A stretch of DNA of 64,000 nt from Roseovarius confluentis (GCF_002917925.1 NZ_PPFE01000002.1:558001-622000); one strand, 5' to 3'. Shown: positions 41,716-51,530, counted from the first letter of the stretch. Numbers and translations are program-made. Notes: generated by a model not told the origin, from the letters alone.

Positions 41716-44550
41716 ATGGGCGAGCAGTCGAGGATCCTGGCGGTCCTGGGCCCGACGAATACCGGGAAGACCCATTTCGCGATTGAACGGATGCTGGGCT
41801 ACCGCACCGGCGTGATCGGGTTGCCGCTGCGCCTGCTGGCGCGGGAGGTCTATGACAAGATCGTCGCGGTGCGCGGCCCGTCGGTGGTGGCGCTGGTCAC
41901 CGGCGAGGAACGGATCGTGCCGCCGCGGACGCAATACTGGGTCTGTACGGTCGAGGCGATGCCCGAGGGGATGGGTGCGGATTTCGTCGCAGTGGACGAA
42001 ATCCAGCTATGTGCCGACCCCGAACGGGGGCATGTCTTTACTGACCGTCTTTTGCGGATGCGGGGGCAGAAAGAGACGCAGTTTCTGGGCGCCCATACCA
42101 TGCGCGGCGCGATTTCGGCGCTGGTGCCGGGGGTGGAATTCGTCGGACGCGAGCGAATGTCCCAACTGACCTACACAGGTTCGAAAAAGATAAGCAAGAT
42201 GCCCGCACGCTCGGCTATCGTGGGATTTTCAGTTGAAAATGTATATGCTTTCGCCGAGCTCTTGCGCCGTCAGAAGGGCGGTGCGGCGGTCGTCATGGGC
42301 GCGCTGAGCCCCCGGACACGCAATGCGCAGGTGGATCTCTATCAGAATGGCGACGTGGATTACCTGGTCGCCACCGATGCCATCGGGATGGGGCTGAATC
42401 TGGATATCAACCACGTCGCGTTCTCGTCCCTGACGAAGTTCGACGGGCGGCGGATGCGCAATCTTGCTCCCAATGAACTGGGCCAGATCGCCGGGCGTGC
42501 GGGGCGGGGCATGACCAGTGGCACGTTCGGGGTGACGGGCGAGGCGCCGGAGCTGCCGGACGACATGGCACAGGCGATCATGGATCATCGCTTTACCCCC
42601 ATTCGCAAGCTGGAATGGCGCAACGCGGCGCTGCAATTCGGGTCGGTCGACGCGTTGATCGCCTCGCTGGAGCAAAAGCCCGAGGATGACTGGCTGGCCC
42701 GCGCCCGTGAGGCGGATGACCTTGTCGTGCTGCGCACGCTGGCCGAAGATGCCGAGATTGCCGCGCGGGCCAGCGACGGGGCGTCGGTGCGGCTTTTGTG
42801 GGATGTGTGCCGGGTGCCGGATTTTCGTGGGATCAGCCACGCGGAACATGCGGGGCTGCTCGAGCGTATATTCAGTGACCTGCATGAACATGGCCGCGTC
42901 AGCGAGGAGTGGCTGGCCGGGCACGTGGCGCGGATCGACCGGACGGACGGGGATATCGACACGCTCTCCAAGCGTTTGGCATATATCCGCACATGGACCT
43001 ATGTTGCCCAGCGAAAGGGCTGGGTCGGGGACGAAAACCATTGGCGCGGAACGACCCGCGCTGTAGAAGACCGCCTGTCGGACGCGTTGCATGACGCGCT
43101 GACGCAAAGATTTGTGGACCGGCGCACCAGCGTGCTGATGCGCCGGCTCAAGCAGAAGGACGCCATCGTGGCCGAAGTGAATGACAAAGGTGAAGTGACC
43201 GTCGAAGGCGAATTCGTCGGACGGTTGGAAGGGTTCCGGTTCCGCCAGGACAAGACGGCGGGCGGACAGGAGGCCAAGGCGGTCGCGCAGGCCAGCCTTC
43301 AGGCGCTGGCGCCGCATTTCCATCTGCGGGCGGACAAGTTCTACAACGCGCCCGACACCGAGATCGATTTCACTGAACAAGGCGGCCTGATGTGGGGCGA
43401 AAGCGCCGTGGGCAAGTTGGTGGCGGGTGCCGATCCGTTGAAACCACAGGTCGAGGCATTCGTGGACGACACCGCCGGGCCCGAGGTGATGCAGAAGGTG
43501 CAGCGCCGGTTGCAGCATTTCATCGACCGCAAGGTGGCGACGCTGTTCGAGCCGTTGCTGAACATTCAACGCGACGAGGAGCTGACAGGGCTGGCGCGCG
43601 GCTTCGGGTTCCAGTTGGTGGAGAATTTCGGGATCATCCCGCGCGGCGAGGTGGCCGACGAGGTCAAGGCGCTGGATCAGGATGCCCGTGGGCAACTGCG
43701 CAAGCACGGTGTGCGCTTTGGCCAGTTCACGATTTTCATGCCGCTTCTGCTGAAACCCGCGCCGACGCGCCTGCGGCTGGTGCTTTGGTCGTTGAAAATG
43801 GGGCTGCAGGAATTCCCCGAGGCGCCGCCGCCGGGGCTGGTTACGGTGCCCGCGGGCACCAGCGCGCCGGGCGGATATCATTCGATGTCGGGCTACCGCG
43901 CTGCCGGTGAACGGGCGATCCGTATCGACATGTTGGAGCGGTTGGCTGACATGCTGCGCTCCGAGGACAGTCGGGGAGGCTTTGAGGCCAACGCCGACAT
44001 GCTGTCGATCACCGGCATGACGCTGGAGCAATTTGCCGACCTGATGCAGGGCCTTGGTTACAAGGCGGAGCAGGGCGAGCGTGAAAAGGTCAAGCCGGTG
44101 GATGCGGCGCTGGACGACGCGCCGGAGCCGTCCGAGGCCGGCGCCGCGGAGGAGGCGGACACGGCGGAGGATGCTGTCGAGCAAATTCCCGAGGACGGGC
44201 TGGCGCCGGTGACGGAAGTGCCGCCCGAAGCCCCGGAAGTCGAGGCGGATATTCCCGAGGTGTCCGAAACCGAAGTGCCGTTGGGCGAGGTGCCGGACGC
44301 TGCCAAGGACGAGACCGAGATGGAGGTCTTTTACACCTTCACATGGGCCGGGCGCGCGGCGAAACCCCGGGGCGAGGGCCGCGGCAAGTCGCAGGGCGGG
44401 AAGCCCCGTCCCAAAGGCGGTAAACCCAAGGGCAAGCCGCGCCGTGAGGAGGGGGCCAAGAGCTTTTCTTCCAAGCCCGCGAAGAAAGACAAGATCGACC
44501 CCGACAACCCGTTCGCAGCGGCCCTTATGGGGCTGAAGGACAAGTCCTGA
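41716..44550 (+). CDS. SUV3-like superfamily 2 RNA helicase
   Basis: The 944-residue protein starts with the helicase core: Walker A GPTNTGKTH (12-20), a DEIQ box near 95 and GQIAGRAGRG near 255. This arrangement, followed by a C-terminal helical region, matches mitochondrial Suv3 helicases, which unwind RNA for degradation; alphaproteobacterial homologues are the likely ancestors. Residues after about 790 are Glu/Pro/Ala-rich, then Lys/Gly-rich (RGEGRGKSQGGKPRPKGG), a likely disordered RNA-binding tail. The stop codon is 12 nt before the S4-domain gene. Confidence 0.88.
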   Translation: MGEQSRILAVLGPTNTGKTHFAIERMLGYRTGVIGLPLRLLAREVYDKIVAVRGPSVVALVTGEERIVPPRTQYWVCTVEAMPEGMGADFVAVDEIQLCADPERGHVFTDRLLRMRGQKETQFLGAHTMRGAISALVPGVEFVGRERMSQLTYTGSKKISKMPARSAIVGFSVENVYAFAELLRRQKGGAAVVMGALSPRTRNAQVDLYQNGDVDYLVATDAIGMGLNLDINHVAFSSLTKFDGRRMRNLAPNELGQIAGRAGRGMTSGTFGVTGEAPELPDDMAQAIMDHRFTPIRKLEWRNAALQFGSVDALIASLEQKPEDDWLARAREADDLVVLRTLAEDAEIAARASDGASVRLLWDVCRVPDFRGISHAEHAGLLERIFSDLHEHGRVSEEWLAGHVARIDRTDGDIDTLSKRLAYIRTWTYVAQRKGWVGDENHWRGTTRAVEDRLSDALHDALTQRFVDRRTSVLMRRLKQKDAIVAEVNDKGEVTVEGEFVGRLEGFRFRQDKTAGGQEAKAVAQASLQALAPHFHLRADKFYNAPDTEIDFTEQGGLMWGESAVGKLVAGADPLKPQVEAFVDDTAGPEVMQKVQRRLQHFIDRKVATLFEPLLNIQRDEELTGLARGFGFQLVENFGIIPRGEVADEVKALDQDARGQLRKHGVRFGQFTIFMPLLLKPAPTRLRLVLWSLKMGLQEFPEAPPPGLVTVPAGTSAPGGYHSMSGYRAAGERAIRIDMLERLADMLRSEDSRGGFEANADMLSITGMTLEQFADLMQGLGYKAEQGEREKVKPVDAALDDAPEPSEAGAAEEADTAEDAVEQIPEDGLAPVTEVPPEAPEVEADIPEVSETEVPLGEVPDAAKDETEMEVFYTFTWAGRAAKPRGEGRGKSQGGKPRPKGGKPKGKPRREEGAKSFSSKPAKKDKIDPDNPFAAALMGLKDKS

Positions 44551-44562
44551 CATGAGCGACGC

Positions 44563-44943
44563 ATGAGCGATCCGGGCCAGCCGAAGATCCGGCTGGACAA
44601 GTGGCTGTGGCATGCGCGGTTTTTCAAGACCCGCAGCCTGGCCACGAAATTGGTGACCGGCGGGCATGTGCGGGTCAACGCGCAAAGGGTGTCCAAGGCG
44701 TCTTCGTCGGTGCGGCCCGGGGATGTTCTGACCTTCCCGAAAGAGTACGACATCCGCGTGATCCGCATCCTTGCGGTGGGCGAACGCAGAGGCCCTGCGC
44801 CCGAGGCGCAGGCGCTGTATGACGACCTTGACCCGCCAAAGCCCCGGGACAGGTTGGCCGAGCCGCACACCCCGCGATACGAGGGCAAGGGGCGCCCGAC
44901 GAAAAAGGACCGACGCAAGATAGATCGTGAAACGCGTTCGTGA
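44563..44943 (+). CDS. S4-domain RNA-binding protein (Hsp15-like)
   Basis: The 126-residue protein carries an S4 RNA-binding domain in its first 70 residues (IRLDKWLWHARFFKTRSLA, then TGGHVRVNAQRVSKAS) and a basic tail. It matches Hsp15 (HslR), which binds stalled 50S subunits still carrying peptidyl-tRNA. It follows the Suv3-like helicase so closely that they are probably cotranscribed, suggesting a shared RNA-related role. Confidence 0.85.
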   Translation: MSDPGQPKIRLDKWLWHARFFKTRSLATKLVTGGHVRVNAQRVSKASSSVRPGDVLTFPKEYDIRVIRILAVGERRGPAPEAQALYDDLDPPKPRDRLAEPHTPRYEGKGRPTKKDRRKIDRETRS

Positions 44944-45024
44944 GCCGCGATTGCGCGTCTGGCGCTTGAATGATCCGCCGGACTGGATTACGTGACCCTG
45001 AACAGATCAGGACCGGGGCGAAAG

Positions 45025-45363
45025 ATGACCTATATCGTCAATGACAGTTGCATCGCGTGCAAATACACCGACTGCGTCGAGGTGTGCCCCGTGGATTGTT
45101 TCTACGAGGGTGAGAACATGCTGGTGATCCACCCCGACGAATGCATCGACTGTGGCGTGTGCGAGCCTGAATGCCCGGCAGACGCGATCCGTCCCGACAC
45201 CGAGCCGGACATGGAGAAATGGGTGGAGTTCAACCGCAAATACTCTGAAATGTGGCCGGTGATCGTAACCAAGAAGGATCCGCTGCCGGAGGCGGACGAG
45301 CGCGACGGGGAAGAGGGCAAGCTGGAGAAGTACTTCTCGGAAGCGCCGGGCGAAGGCGGCTGA
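45025..45363 (+). CDS. fdxA: Seven-iron ferredoxin FdxA
   Basis: The 112-residue ferredoxin has the two cluster motifs of the [3Fe-4S][4Fe-4S] FdxA family: [14 protein letters not shown] near the start and [12 protein letters not shown] at about 38-49, followed by the long acidic C-terminal extension ([18 protein letters not shown]). It is a soluble low-potential electron carrier. The ATG at 45025, preceded by GGGGCGAAAG, gives the conserved MTYIVND start. A terminator lies 120 nt downstream. Confidence 0.95.
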   Translation: MTYIVNDSCIACKYTDCVEVCPVDCFYEGENMLVIHPDECIDCGVCEPECPADAIRPDTEPDMEKWVEFNRKYSEMWPVIVTKKDPLPEADERDGEEGKLEKYFSEAPGEGG

Positions 45364-45389
45364 AGGCGCTTCGTTCAGATTAAACCGAT

Positions 45390-45405
45390 TCGTTTGATCA
45401 AACGA
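45390..45405. promoter_or_regulatory. 16-bp perfect palindrome downstream of fdxA
   Basis: TCGTTTGA followed by TCAAACGA, 26 nt after the fdxA stop codon and before the terminator. It may be an operator or an RNA-stabilising stem; nothing in the context decides. The rest of the 311-bp gap to carD contains the terminator and no gene. Confidence 0.45.
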
Positions 45406-45481
45406 TCAGGGCCTCATGTTTTGCCTGAAGAGATCGCTGTAACACCCTGACGTTTAAGGTGTAATCAGCCTGATGCGTAGA

Positions 45482-45506
45482 GGCCGCTTTCTGTGGCCCG
45501 TTTTTT
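45482..45506 (+). terminator. Terminator after fdxA
   Basis: GGCCGC, loop TTTCT, GTGGCC (one G-T pair), then CG and six T residues. It separates fdxA from the carD promoter region. Confidence 0.8.
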
Positions 45507-45674
45507 GTGATACACTATCGTTACAAATGTAGACACCGCCCATATATTATCCATCTGCCCGCGCTGACGCATGGGAGGTGGATTTCTTTGTGCTTGACGC
45601 CAGACCCTGATGGCCCGCCGCCCCGGGAGATGCTCCGCCAAGTTTGAACTGGGAAGCTTGCGAGGAAAACCTGA

Positions 45675-46184
45675 ATGAGCAAATCGAAGAAGTCCGAGTT
45701 TCGCCCTGACGATTACGTTGTGTACCCTGCGCACGGCGTTGGCCAGATCATGTCGATCGAGAAGCAGGATATCGCCGGGATCGAACTGGAACTGTTCGTG
45801 ATCTCGTTCGAAAAGGACAAGATGACGCTGCGGGTTCCGACCCACAAGGCGACCGAAATCGGCATGCGCAGCCTGTCGAGCCCCGACGTGGTGTCGAAGG
45901 CGATGACCACGCTGAAAGGCAAGGCCAAGGTGAAAAAGGCGATGTGGTCGCGCCGGGCGCAGGAATACGAACAGAAGATCAATTCGGGCGACCTGATCGC
46001 GATTGCCGAGGTGGTGCGCGACCTGCATCGCACGGACGACCAGCGCGAGCAGAGCTATTCCGAGCGCCAGTTGTACGAGGCGGCGCTGGAGCGTCTGACC
46101 CGCGAAGTGGCCGCCGTCAGCGGTGGCGACGAGGTGCAGGCGGCCAAGGAAGTCGACGAGGTCTTGATCTCGCGCGCGGCCTGA
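45675..46184 (+). CDS. carD: CarD-family transcriptional regulator
   Basis: The 169-residue protein has the N-terminal RNA-polymerase-interacting domain of CarD (DDYVVYPAHGVGQIMSIEKQDIAG at about 12-35, here read as VVYPAHGVGQI plus IEKQDIAG), which binds the beta subunit, and a C-terminal helical DNA-binding domain (MWSRRAQEYEQKI to YEAALERLTREVA). CarD stabilises open complexes, notably at rRNA promoters. GCGAGGAAAACC precedes the ATG. The stand-alone gene has its own terminator. Confidence 0.93.
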   Translation: MSKSKKSEFRPDDYVVYPAHGVGQIMSIEKQDIAGIELELFVISFEKDKMTLRVPTHKATEIGMRSLSSPDVVSKAMTTLKGKAKVKKAMWSRRAQEYEQKINSGDLIAIAEVVRDLHRTDDQREQSYSERQLYEAALERLTREVAAVSGGDEVQAAKEVDEVLISRAA

Positions 46185-46205
46185 TACGGATCGGAAATTG
46201 AAGGG

Positions 46206-46240
46206 AAAGGCCGTGCCGAAGGGTGCGGCCTTTTCTTTTC
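46206..46240 (+). terminator. Terminator of carD
   Basis: AAAGGCCG pairs with CGGCCTTTT around a 12-nt loop and is followed by CTTTTC, 22 nt after the carD stop codon. Confidence 0.8.
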
Positions 46241-46255
46241 TGCGCTGATCGGAGA

Positions 46256-46278
46256 GATCCCGGATCAAGTCCGGGATC
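46256..46278. repeat. Dispersed palindrome, family A
   Basis: GATCCCGGA, spacer TCAAG, TCCGGGATC. It lies between the convergent carD and cation antiporter genes, next to the carD terminator. Confidence 0.8.
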
Positions 46279-46316
46279 GCATTTGATGACCATGTATGCG
46301 CAGGTAAAACGCCAGC

Positions 46317-48245
46317 CTATGCTTCCTTGCGGTCGTTGGAAATGTCGTCTGCGGCCTTCTCCTCGAGCTGTGACAGAAGCATGGTCTGCAATTCCGCCTC
46401 CAACTCCTTGGCGCGCTTGATATAGGCACCGTTCTGGATGGTTGGAATGTTGGGGTCCCACAAGGCGGCGAGGTCGCGGACAGAGTCGCGGTCGTGGTGG
46501 TAGAAGGTCTTTTGCAACTCTGCTGCCTCGAACTCCGTGAGCCCCATGTTTTCCAGCACATAGCGCCCAGCCCGGAGGGAGCTGTCGAAAAGTTCCCGCA
46601 CGATGTCGTCTGCGCCGGCCTTGTAAAGGCGGAAGACGTGGGTGCGGTCGCGGGCGCGGGCCACGATATGCAGGTCGGGCCGCTCGCGCCGGGCAAAGGC
46701 CACGAGGCGGGTGGTGGCGTCCGCGTCGTCGAGCGCGGCCACGAGCACCTTGGCATCGGCAAGACCAGCCGCGTGCAGCAGGTCGGGCCGGCCGGGATCG
46801 CCCAGAAAGCCCTTGATGCCGAAGCGGCGCATCCGCTGGATCGCGGCAAGGTCGTGATCGAGAACGACCGTCTCGAACCCCGAGGAGCGGACCATGCGGT
46901 TGACCACCTGCCCGAAGCGACCGATGCCGGCGATGATCACGGGGCCTTTTGCGTCGATCTCGTCGGGTTCCTGGGCCTCGGACGGATCGATCATGCGGGG
47001 GGCCAGATAATCGTAGAGAATGAAGAGCAGCGGCGTGATTAGCATGGAAATGGCGATGACCAGCAGCAGCGTCTCGCGCAGTTCGGGCGGGATCACGTTG
47101 TTCTGACCCGAGAAATTGATCAGCACGAAGCCAAACTCGCCTGCCTGGGCAAGGCCCAGCGTGAAGAGCCAGAGGTTGCGCCCCTTAAGGCCGAAGATCC
47201 GGCCCAGCCCGTAGAGGATGCTGCCCTTGATCAGGATGATGGCAAAGGCCAGCCCCATGATCGTGAAGAACGAGGCGAAGAGGATCGAGAAGTTGATGCC
47301 CGCGCCCACGGTGATGAAGAAGAGGCCCAGAAGCAGGCCCTTGAAAGGCTCGATATCGCTTTCCAGCTCGTGCCGGAACTCGGACGAGGCAAGGACGACG
47401 CCCGCGAGGAAAGCGCCGAGAGCGGGTGAGAGACCCACGAGGTTCATCACGAAAGCGATGCCCACGACGATCAACAGCGCCAGCGCGGTATACATTTCGC
47501 GCAGACGGGCGTGATGGATGAAACGAAACACCGGGCGGGTGGCGTAGACGCCGAAGATGATGATGCCGGCCACCGCGCCCAGTGTCAGAAGGGTCACGCC
47601 CCAGGCGGGCAGGCTGTCAATCATGGACTGCGCAACCTGGACCGGCGCGCCTCCGTGGTCGCCCTCGGCGGTGTGGCCCTCGTCAGCCAGCCGTTGCAGG
47701 GTTTCGCCCAAGATCATGTCCGGCGTCTTGGGCAGGGCCAGAAGCGGCAGGAAAGCCAGCATCGGGATGACGGCGATGTCCTGTGTCAGCAGAACAGAGA
47801 AGGTCGATCGCCCGCCGCCGGTTTGCATAAGGCCCTTTTCCGACAGGGTTTGCAGAACGATGGCGGTCGAGGACAGCGCGAAGACCATGCCGATGGCCAG
47901 CGCCACGGACCACACCACGCCGAGCGCCATGCAGCCAAGCATCACCGCTGCAGTGGTCAGCGTGATCTGGAGGCCCCCCAGTCCGATCAGCTTGTGCCGC
48001 ATGTCCCAGAGCGCTTTGGGTTCCAGCTCCAGCCCGATGATGAAGAGCATCATGACCACGCCGAACTCGGCGAAATGCTGCAATTCCTCGGCGTCGTGGC
48101 CGCCCAGGAGGCCGGGAATGTGGCCGATGGCGATACCGGCGGCGAGATAGCCAAGAACCGAGCCCAGCCCCAGCCGGGCGGCGAGCGGCACCGCGATCAC
48201 GGCGGCGGCGAGGAAAACGGTGGCCTGAAAGAAAAACCCTTCCAT
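46317..48245 (-). CDS. CPA2-family cation:proton antiporter (KefB/KefC-like)
   Basis: The 642-residue protein has a CPA2 membrane domain of about 12-13 helices (1-405), including FIIGLELEPKALWDM and LSPALGAFLAGVVLASSEF, and a C-terminal TrkA-N (RCK) Rossmann domain that starts PVIIAGIGRFGQVV near residue 430. This is the plan of glutathione-gated potassium efflux systems KefB and KefC. No separate ancillary flavoprotein gene (KefF/KefG) is adjacent, so gating by glutathione conjugates is not established. It has a long intergenic region upstream. Confidence 0.88.
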   Translation of the reverse strand: MEGFFFQATVFLAAAVIAVPLAARLGLGSVLGYLAAGIAIGHIPGLLGGHDAEELQHFAEFGVVMMLFIIGLELEPKALWDMRHKLIGLGGLQITLTTAAVMLGCMALGVVWSVALAIGMVFALSSTAIVLQTLSEKGLMQTGGGRSTFSVLLTQDIAVIPMLAFLPLLALPKTPDMILGETLQRLADEGHTAEGDHGGAPVQVAQSMIDSLPAWGVTLLTLGAVAGIIIFGVYATRPVFRFIHHARLREMYTALALLIVVGIAFVMNLVGLSPALGAFLAGVVLASSEFRHELESDIEPFKGLLLGLFFITVGAGINFSILFASFFTIMGLAFAIILIKGSILYGLGRIFGLKGRNLWLFTLGLAQAGEFGFVLINFSGQNNVIPPELRETLLLVIAISMLITPLLFILYDYLAPRMIDPSEAQEPDEIDAKGPVIIAGIGRFGQVVNRMVRSSGFETVVLDHDLAAIQRMRRFGIKGFLGDPGRPDLLHAAGLADAKVLVAALDDADATTRLVAFARRERPDLHIVARARDRTHVFRLYKAGADDIVRELFDSSLRAGRYVLENMGLTEFEAAELQKTFYHHDRDSVRDLAALWDPNIPTIQNGAYIKRAKELEAELQTMLLSQLEEKAADDISNDRKEA

Positions 48246-48475
48246 GGGACTCCTGCGAAGTTTTCGGGAGTGGGGCGACGCGCCGCCACGGTCAGAGTAT
48301 GCGTTGCGGGTGACACTTGTGCAAACGGCTTGGCACTGGATCGGAACGTGGCCGCTGTTTTTTCAGCCACTGGTCCATTCGGTGCGCCTTTTGCCGATGT
48401 TCAGAGTATATAAAATAGCGGGTGTGCCTTGCTTTTCGGGCAAACCAACTATGCGACTGTCAGTCGGGGACGGGG

Positions 48476-51400
48476 TCAGCCGCGCGGCATGGTGAGCGTG
48501 ACCGAGCGCCCAGATTTCACGTAGCGCAGTTCGCTGGTTCCGATGGCGGCGACGCGCCCGCCGTCGAGCCGGTCGCCGACCTTGACCTTCTTGTAGCTGC
48601 CATTCGCCAGCCGCACGAGGGCGCGGCGGTTGGAGTTGCTGCCGTAGACGCCGATCAGGTTGACCCGGCGCATACGCAGCGCGTTCTTTTCAGTCGCGGC
48701 GCGGGCGACCGTGGTCGGCGTCGGGCCGCTGGGCGAAATGCGCTGATTGCGGGGCACGGCAGCGGCGGCGGTGCGGGCTTCTTGCTGTTCGGCAAGGCGC
48801 TTGCTGCGCTGGACGATGCGGTCGAAGTTGCGGGGACGGACGTTGGGCTTGACCGACACCTTGACCGCCTGGGCCGTCGCCCCGGCAAAGGGGTCGGGGG
48901 CGGGAACCGCGGCAGCGGCCTGGACCGCGGCGTTGACCGCCTCGGGGTCGGGCGAGACTGCCTCTGACGTGGCCGCCGCAGCTGCTTCGGCGGCAGTGGA
49001 GGCGGCGGCCTGTTCTGCCAATTGCTGGGCGCTTTGAGGGCGCAGGCGGGGGCGCAGGGAGGCAAGCTCGTCCCGGGTGCGACCGCCGAGCGTTTCGCGC
49101 TGATTGGTTTCGGCAAGGTCGCCGGGGCGGACGCGGGGACGCAGCGCGGCGATGCGTTCAAGCGCTTCGATGCGCGCGGCGGCCTCGGCCGGGTCCTCGC
49201 CCGGCTGAGCAAGGGTTTCTGCCGGGCGGTCAGGGGGCACGAGCGCGGGTTGACCGGCATAGACCAACACGCCGTCGGGGCTCGTTGCGCCTTCGGGGGT
49301 TGGCTGAACGAGGCCGCGCGTGTCCATGGTGAACATGGTGTCGGCGGCGGCCGGATCGGCGGGGGTGTCGGGGCGTGTGTCGCCGCGCAGGCTTTCGGGG
49401 GCGGGCAGGGCGACGGCGTCCTGTTCGACGACTTTCGGATCGATCGAGGTAAGGTAGAAATCGTCGAGCGTTTGTGCTCCGGGATCGGAGGGCGCGTCCG
49501 GGGCGCGTTGCCAGATGCCGGTGACGGCGTAGCGGGTGCGTGCCTGCTGATCGGTCAGTTCGGCCGGGCTTGGCTCTGGCTGCGGGTCGGCGCGGGTTGG
49601 CTCTGCGCCGTCGGAGGTGACGCCGGGCAAGGCGGCGAGAACGCTTTCGCCGTCCTCTTCGGCCTCGGTTTCGGGCGCGGTGGCGGTGTCGCCGGGCGGC
49701 AGCTCGGCGTCGGGGGTGGCGGCGATCTGTTCCTGGGGATCGGGATCGCCGCGCAAGACACGAGAAATGCCGTCTTCGAGGAAGATCGAGGCCCAGGCGG
49801 CCACACCTACGAGGAAGATCAGCAGAACGGCGGTGAGGATCAGACCGAGGAAGCGCGGCTTGCCCCCGACGGAGGCGGATTTGCGCGCGCCGAAGACCGT
49901 CATGCGTTGGCGTTCCTGCTCGCGCTGGGCCTCGGGAGTGGGCCGCGTGGCGGTGCGCGCGGCTTGACGCTTGTCGGGCTTGGGGGCCTTTCGGCGGGAG
50001 AAGAAGGAGAGCGGGCCGGAGGGCGGCGCGGCGGAGGGGGACGACCTCGCAACTGCGGGTGCCGCGAGGGGGGCATTGGGCGTATCATCGGGAAGATCGA
50101 AAGGCGCCGGGTCGGTGCGGTCGGCCATGAAGGCCGGCGGCGGGGGAATGTCGGCGCCATCGTCAGGGTCATCGGGGACAGGCGCGGCCGCCACTCCGTC
50201 GTCCTGAGGCAGGTCGTCATCCGCCGGGGCGAGACGGCTGTCGTCGGAGGGACGCAGCGATGCGCCGATTCGCGCGGCGGCGTCCGCCGGCAGTGCGTCT
50301 TGAGGCCTGCCGGTTACCTTGGCCGCGGCGGTGTCGGCGGTCGGGGGCGGTGCCGCGGTAAGCGTGGGTTCGGCGCGGGGCGCCTCGCTGGGTGGTGTTT
50401 CGTGGGACGCGGTCGCGGCATCGCGTGTTGCACCGGTCAGGCGGCGCGGTACCGTGGGCAGCTCGTCGCGCCGGGCGCGGATCGAGCTGAAGGCGACGGC
50501 TGGCGCGGCATCGGGCGCGGGCGGGTCGGCGGGCTTTTCCGCGACAGCCTCGGCACCTTCGTTCTGCGTTTCAGGGCCAGTGTCCTTGGGGCTGGCCTGT
50601 GTGACAGCATCCTCGTCGCCAAGCCCTGGTGTGGGGCTTGGGGGAATGTCCGGGTTCGGTGTCGGCGTCGGTTCGGGCGGGATGTCAGGCACCGGATCGG
50701 TGTCGGGCTCGATCTCGGGGTCCGGCGCGGGGGGCGTGCCGGGTACGGGCGGAACCTCGGGTTCGGGCTGTGGCGGAAGGTCCGGCTGTGGCGCAGGCGG
50801 TACCTCGGGCCGTGGCGGCGGCGGGAGGTCGGGTTCGGGCGTTGGCGGCACCTCCGGATCGGGCGATGCGCCGGCTTCGGGTGCGCCTTCGAGGTCGGCC
50901 TCGGGTGCGGCGTCCGCCGTTGCGGCGGGCATGGGGGCGATGCCGATGACGCGGATCGCGGCGGTGTCGCGGTCGATGCGCCCGCCTTCAGGCAGAAGGG
51001 AGGGTGCGGCTTTGGTTTCGCCGAACCATGGCTCGCCAACGAAATCGCGGCCCTCGGGGACAGCGACGAAACAAAGCGGGTTGAAACCGTGTTCGGTGGC
51101 GAAGGCCTCGGCCTCGGTCAGGGTTTCGCGGGCGACGGCGGCGACATGCACTTGCCCGGCGGAGATCGACCAGTCATAGGCCAGATCATCGACCGCGTAG
51201 GGTGTCGCCCCGTTGAGCGCGCGGTGTACGGCAGAGGCGATCTCGTCCGGTTCGAGCCCTTCCGAGTCGAACTGAATAAAGCGTATCTGGTCGTTGGGGA
51301 CGACCAGCTTGGAGCGGATAGGATTGCTGTCGAGGTCTTCCGCTCGCTGGCGGAGGTCCGAGAGCGCGCCGGTCAGGTCCGTGTTGTCGAGGCTGACCTC

Positions 51401-51484
51401 ACCCACCATGTGCCAGCCGGGGAAGGCACGATGCAGAAGGCTGATGCCTTCAAAGGACAGGGTCAGGGCAAAATTCGGTTTCAT
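48476..51484 (-). CDS. Large membrane protein with Pro-rich region and GspC/PilP-like end
   Basis: The 1002-residue protein falls into four parts. Residues 1-180 are a folded domain (MKPNFALTLSFEGISLLHR, then FIQFDSEGLEPDEIASAVHRAL) that recalls the actin-like PilM/GspL family. About 190-500 is a Pro/Glu/Asp/Ala-rich, repeat-like stretch full of PPxPxP units. One hydrophobic helix follows (about 551-571, FLGLILTAVLLIFLVGVAAW). The periplasmic part ends in VNLIGVYGSNSNRRALVRL, then KVKVGDRLDGGRVAAIG, which resembles the small GspC/PilP domain. This suggests a scaffold spanning cytoplasm to periplasm. No secretion or pilus operon is adjacent. Function is inferred, not shown. Confidence 0.65.
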   Translation of the reverse strand: MKPNFALTLSFEGISLLHRAFPGWHMVGEVSLDNTDLTGALSDLRQRAEDLDSNPIRSKLVVPNDQIRFIQFDSEGLEPDEIASAVHRALNGATPYAVDDLAYDWSISAGQVHVAAVARETLTEAEAFATEHGFNPLCFVAVPEGRDFVGEPWFGETKAAPSLLPEGGRIDRDTAAIRVIGIAPMPAATADAAPEADLEGAPEAGASPDPEVPPTPEPDLPPPPRPEVPPAPQPDLPPQPEPEVPPVPGTPPAPDPEIEPDTDPVPDIPPEPTPTPNPDIPPSPTPGLGDEDAVTQASPKDTGPETQNEGAEAVAEKPADPPAPDAAPAVAFSSIRARRDELPTVPRRLTGATRDAATASHETPPSEAPRAEPTLTAAPPPTADTAAAKVTGRPQDALPADAAARIGASLRPSDDSRLAPADDDLPQDDGVAAAPVPDDPDDGADIPPPPAFMADRTDPAPFDLPDDTPNAPLAAPAVARSSPSAAPPSGPLSFFSRRKAPKPDKRQAARTATRPTPEAQREQERQRMTVFGARKSASVGGKPRFLGLILTAVLLIFLVGVAAWASIFLEDGISRVLRGDPDPQEQIAATPDAELPPGDTATAPETEAEEDGESVLAALPGVTSDGAEPTRADPQPEPSPAELTDQQARTRYAVTGIWQRAPDAPSDPGAQTLDDFYLTSIDPKVVEQDAVALPAPESLRGDTRPDTPADPAAADTMFTMDTRGLVQPTPEGATSPDGVLVYAGQPALVPPDRPAETLAQPGEDPAEAAARIEALERIAALRPRVRPGDLAETNQRETLGGRTRDELASLRPRLRPQSAQQLAEQAAASTAAEAAAAATSEAVSPDPEAVNAAVQAAAAVPAPDPFAGATAQAVKVSVKPNVRPRNFDRIVQRSKRLAEQQEARTAAAAVPRNQRISPSGPTPTTVARAATEKNALRMRRVNLIGVYGSNSNRRALVRLANGSYKKVKVGDRLDGGRVAAIGTSELRYVKSGRSVTLTMPRG

Positions 51485-51510
51485 TTACAACGCTCTGGCA
51501 CCACGGACCC

Positions 51511-51530
51511 GGCAGGGGGCTCCCCCTGCC
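51511..51530. repeat. Perfect 9-bp hairpin between metY and the 1002-aa gene
   Basis: GGCAGGGGG, CT, CCCCCTGCC. It lies 27 nt upstream of the start codon at 51484 and could affect its translation or act as a processing site. Confidence 0.5.
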
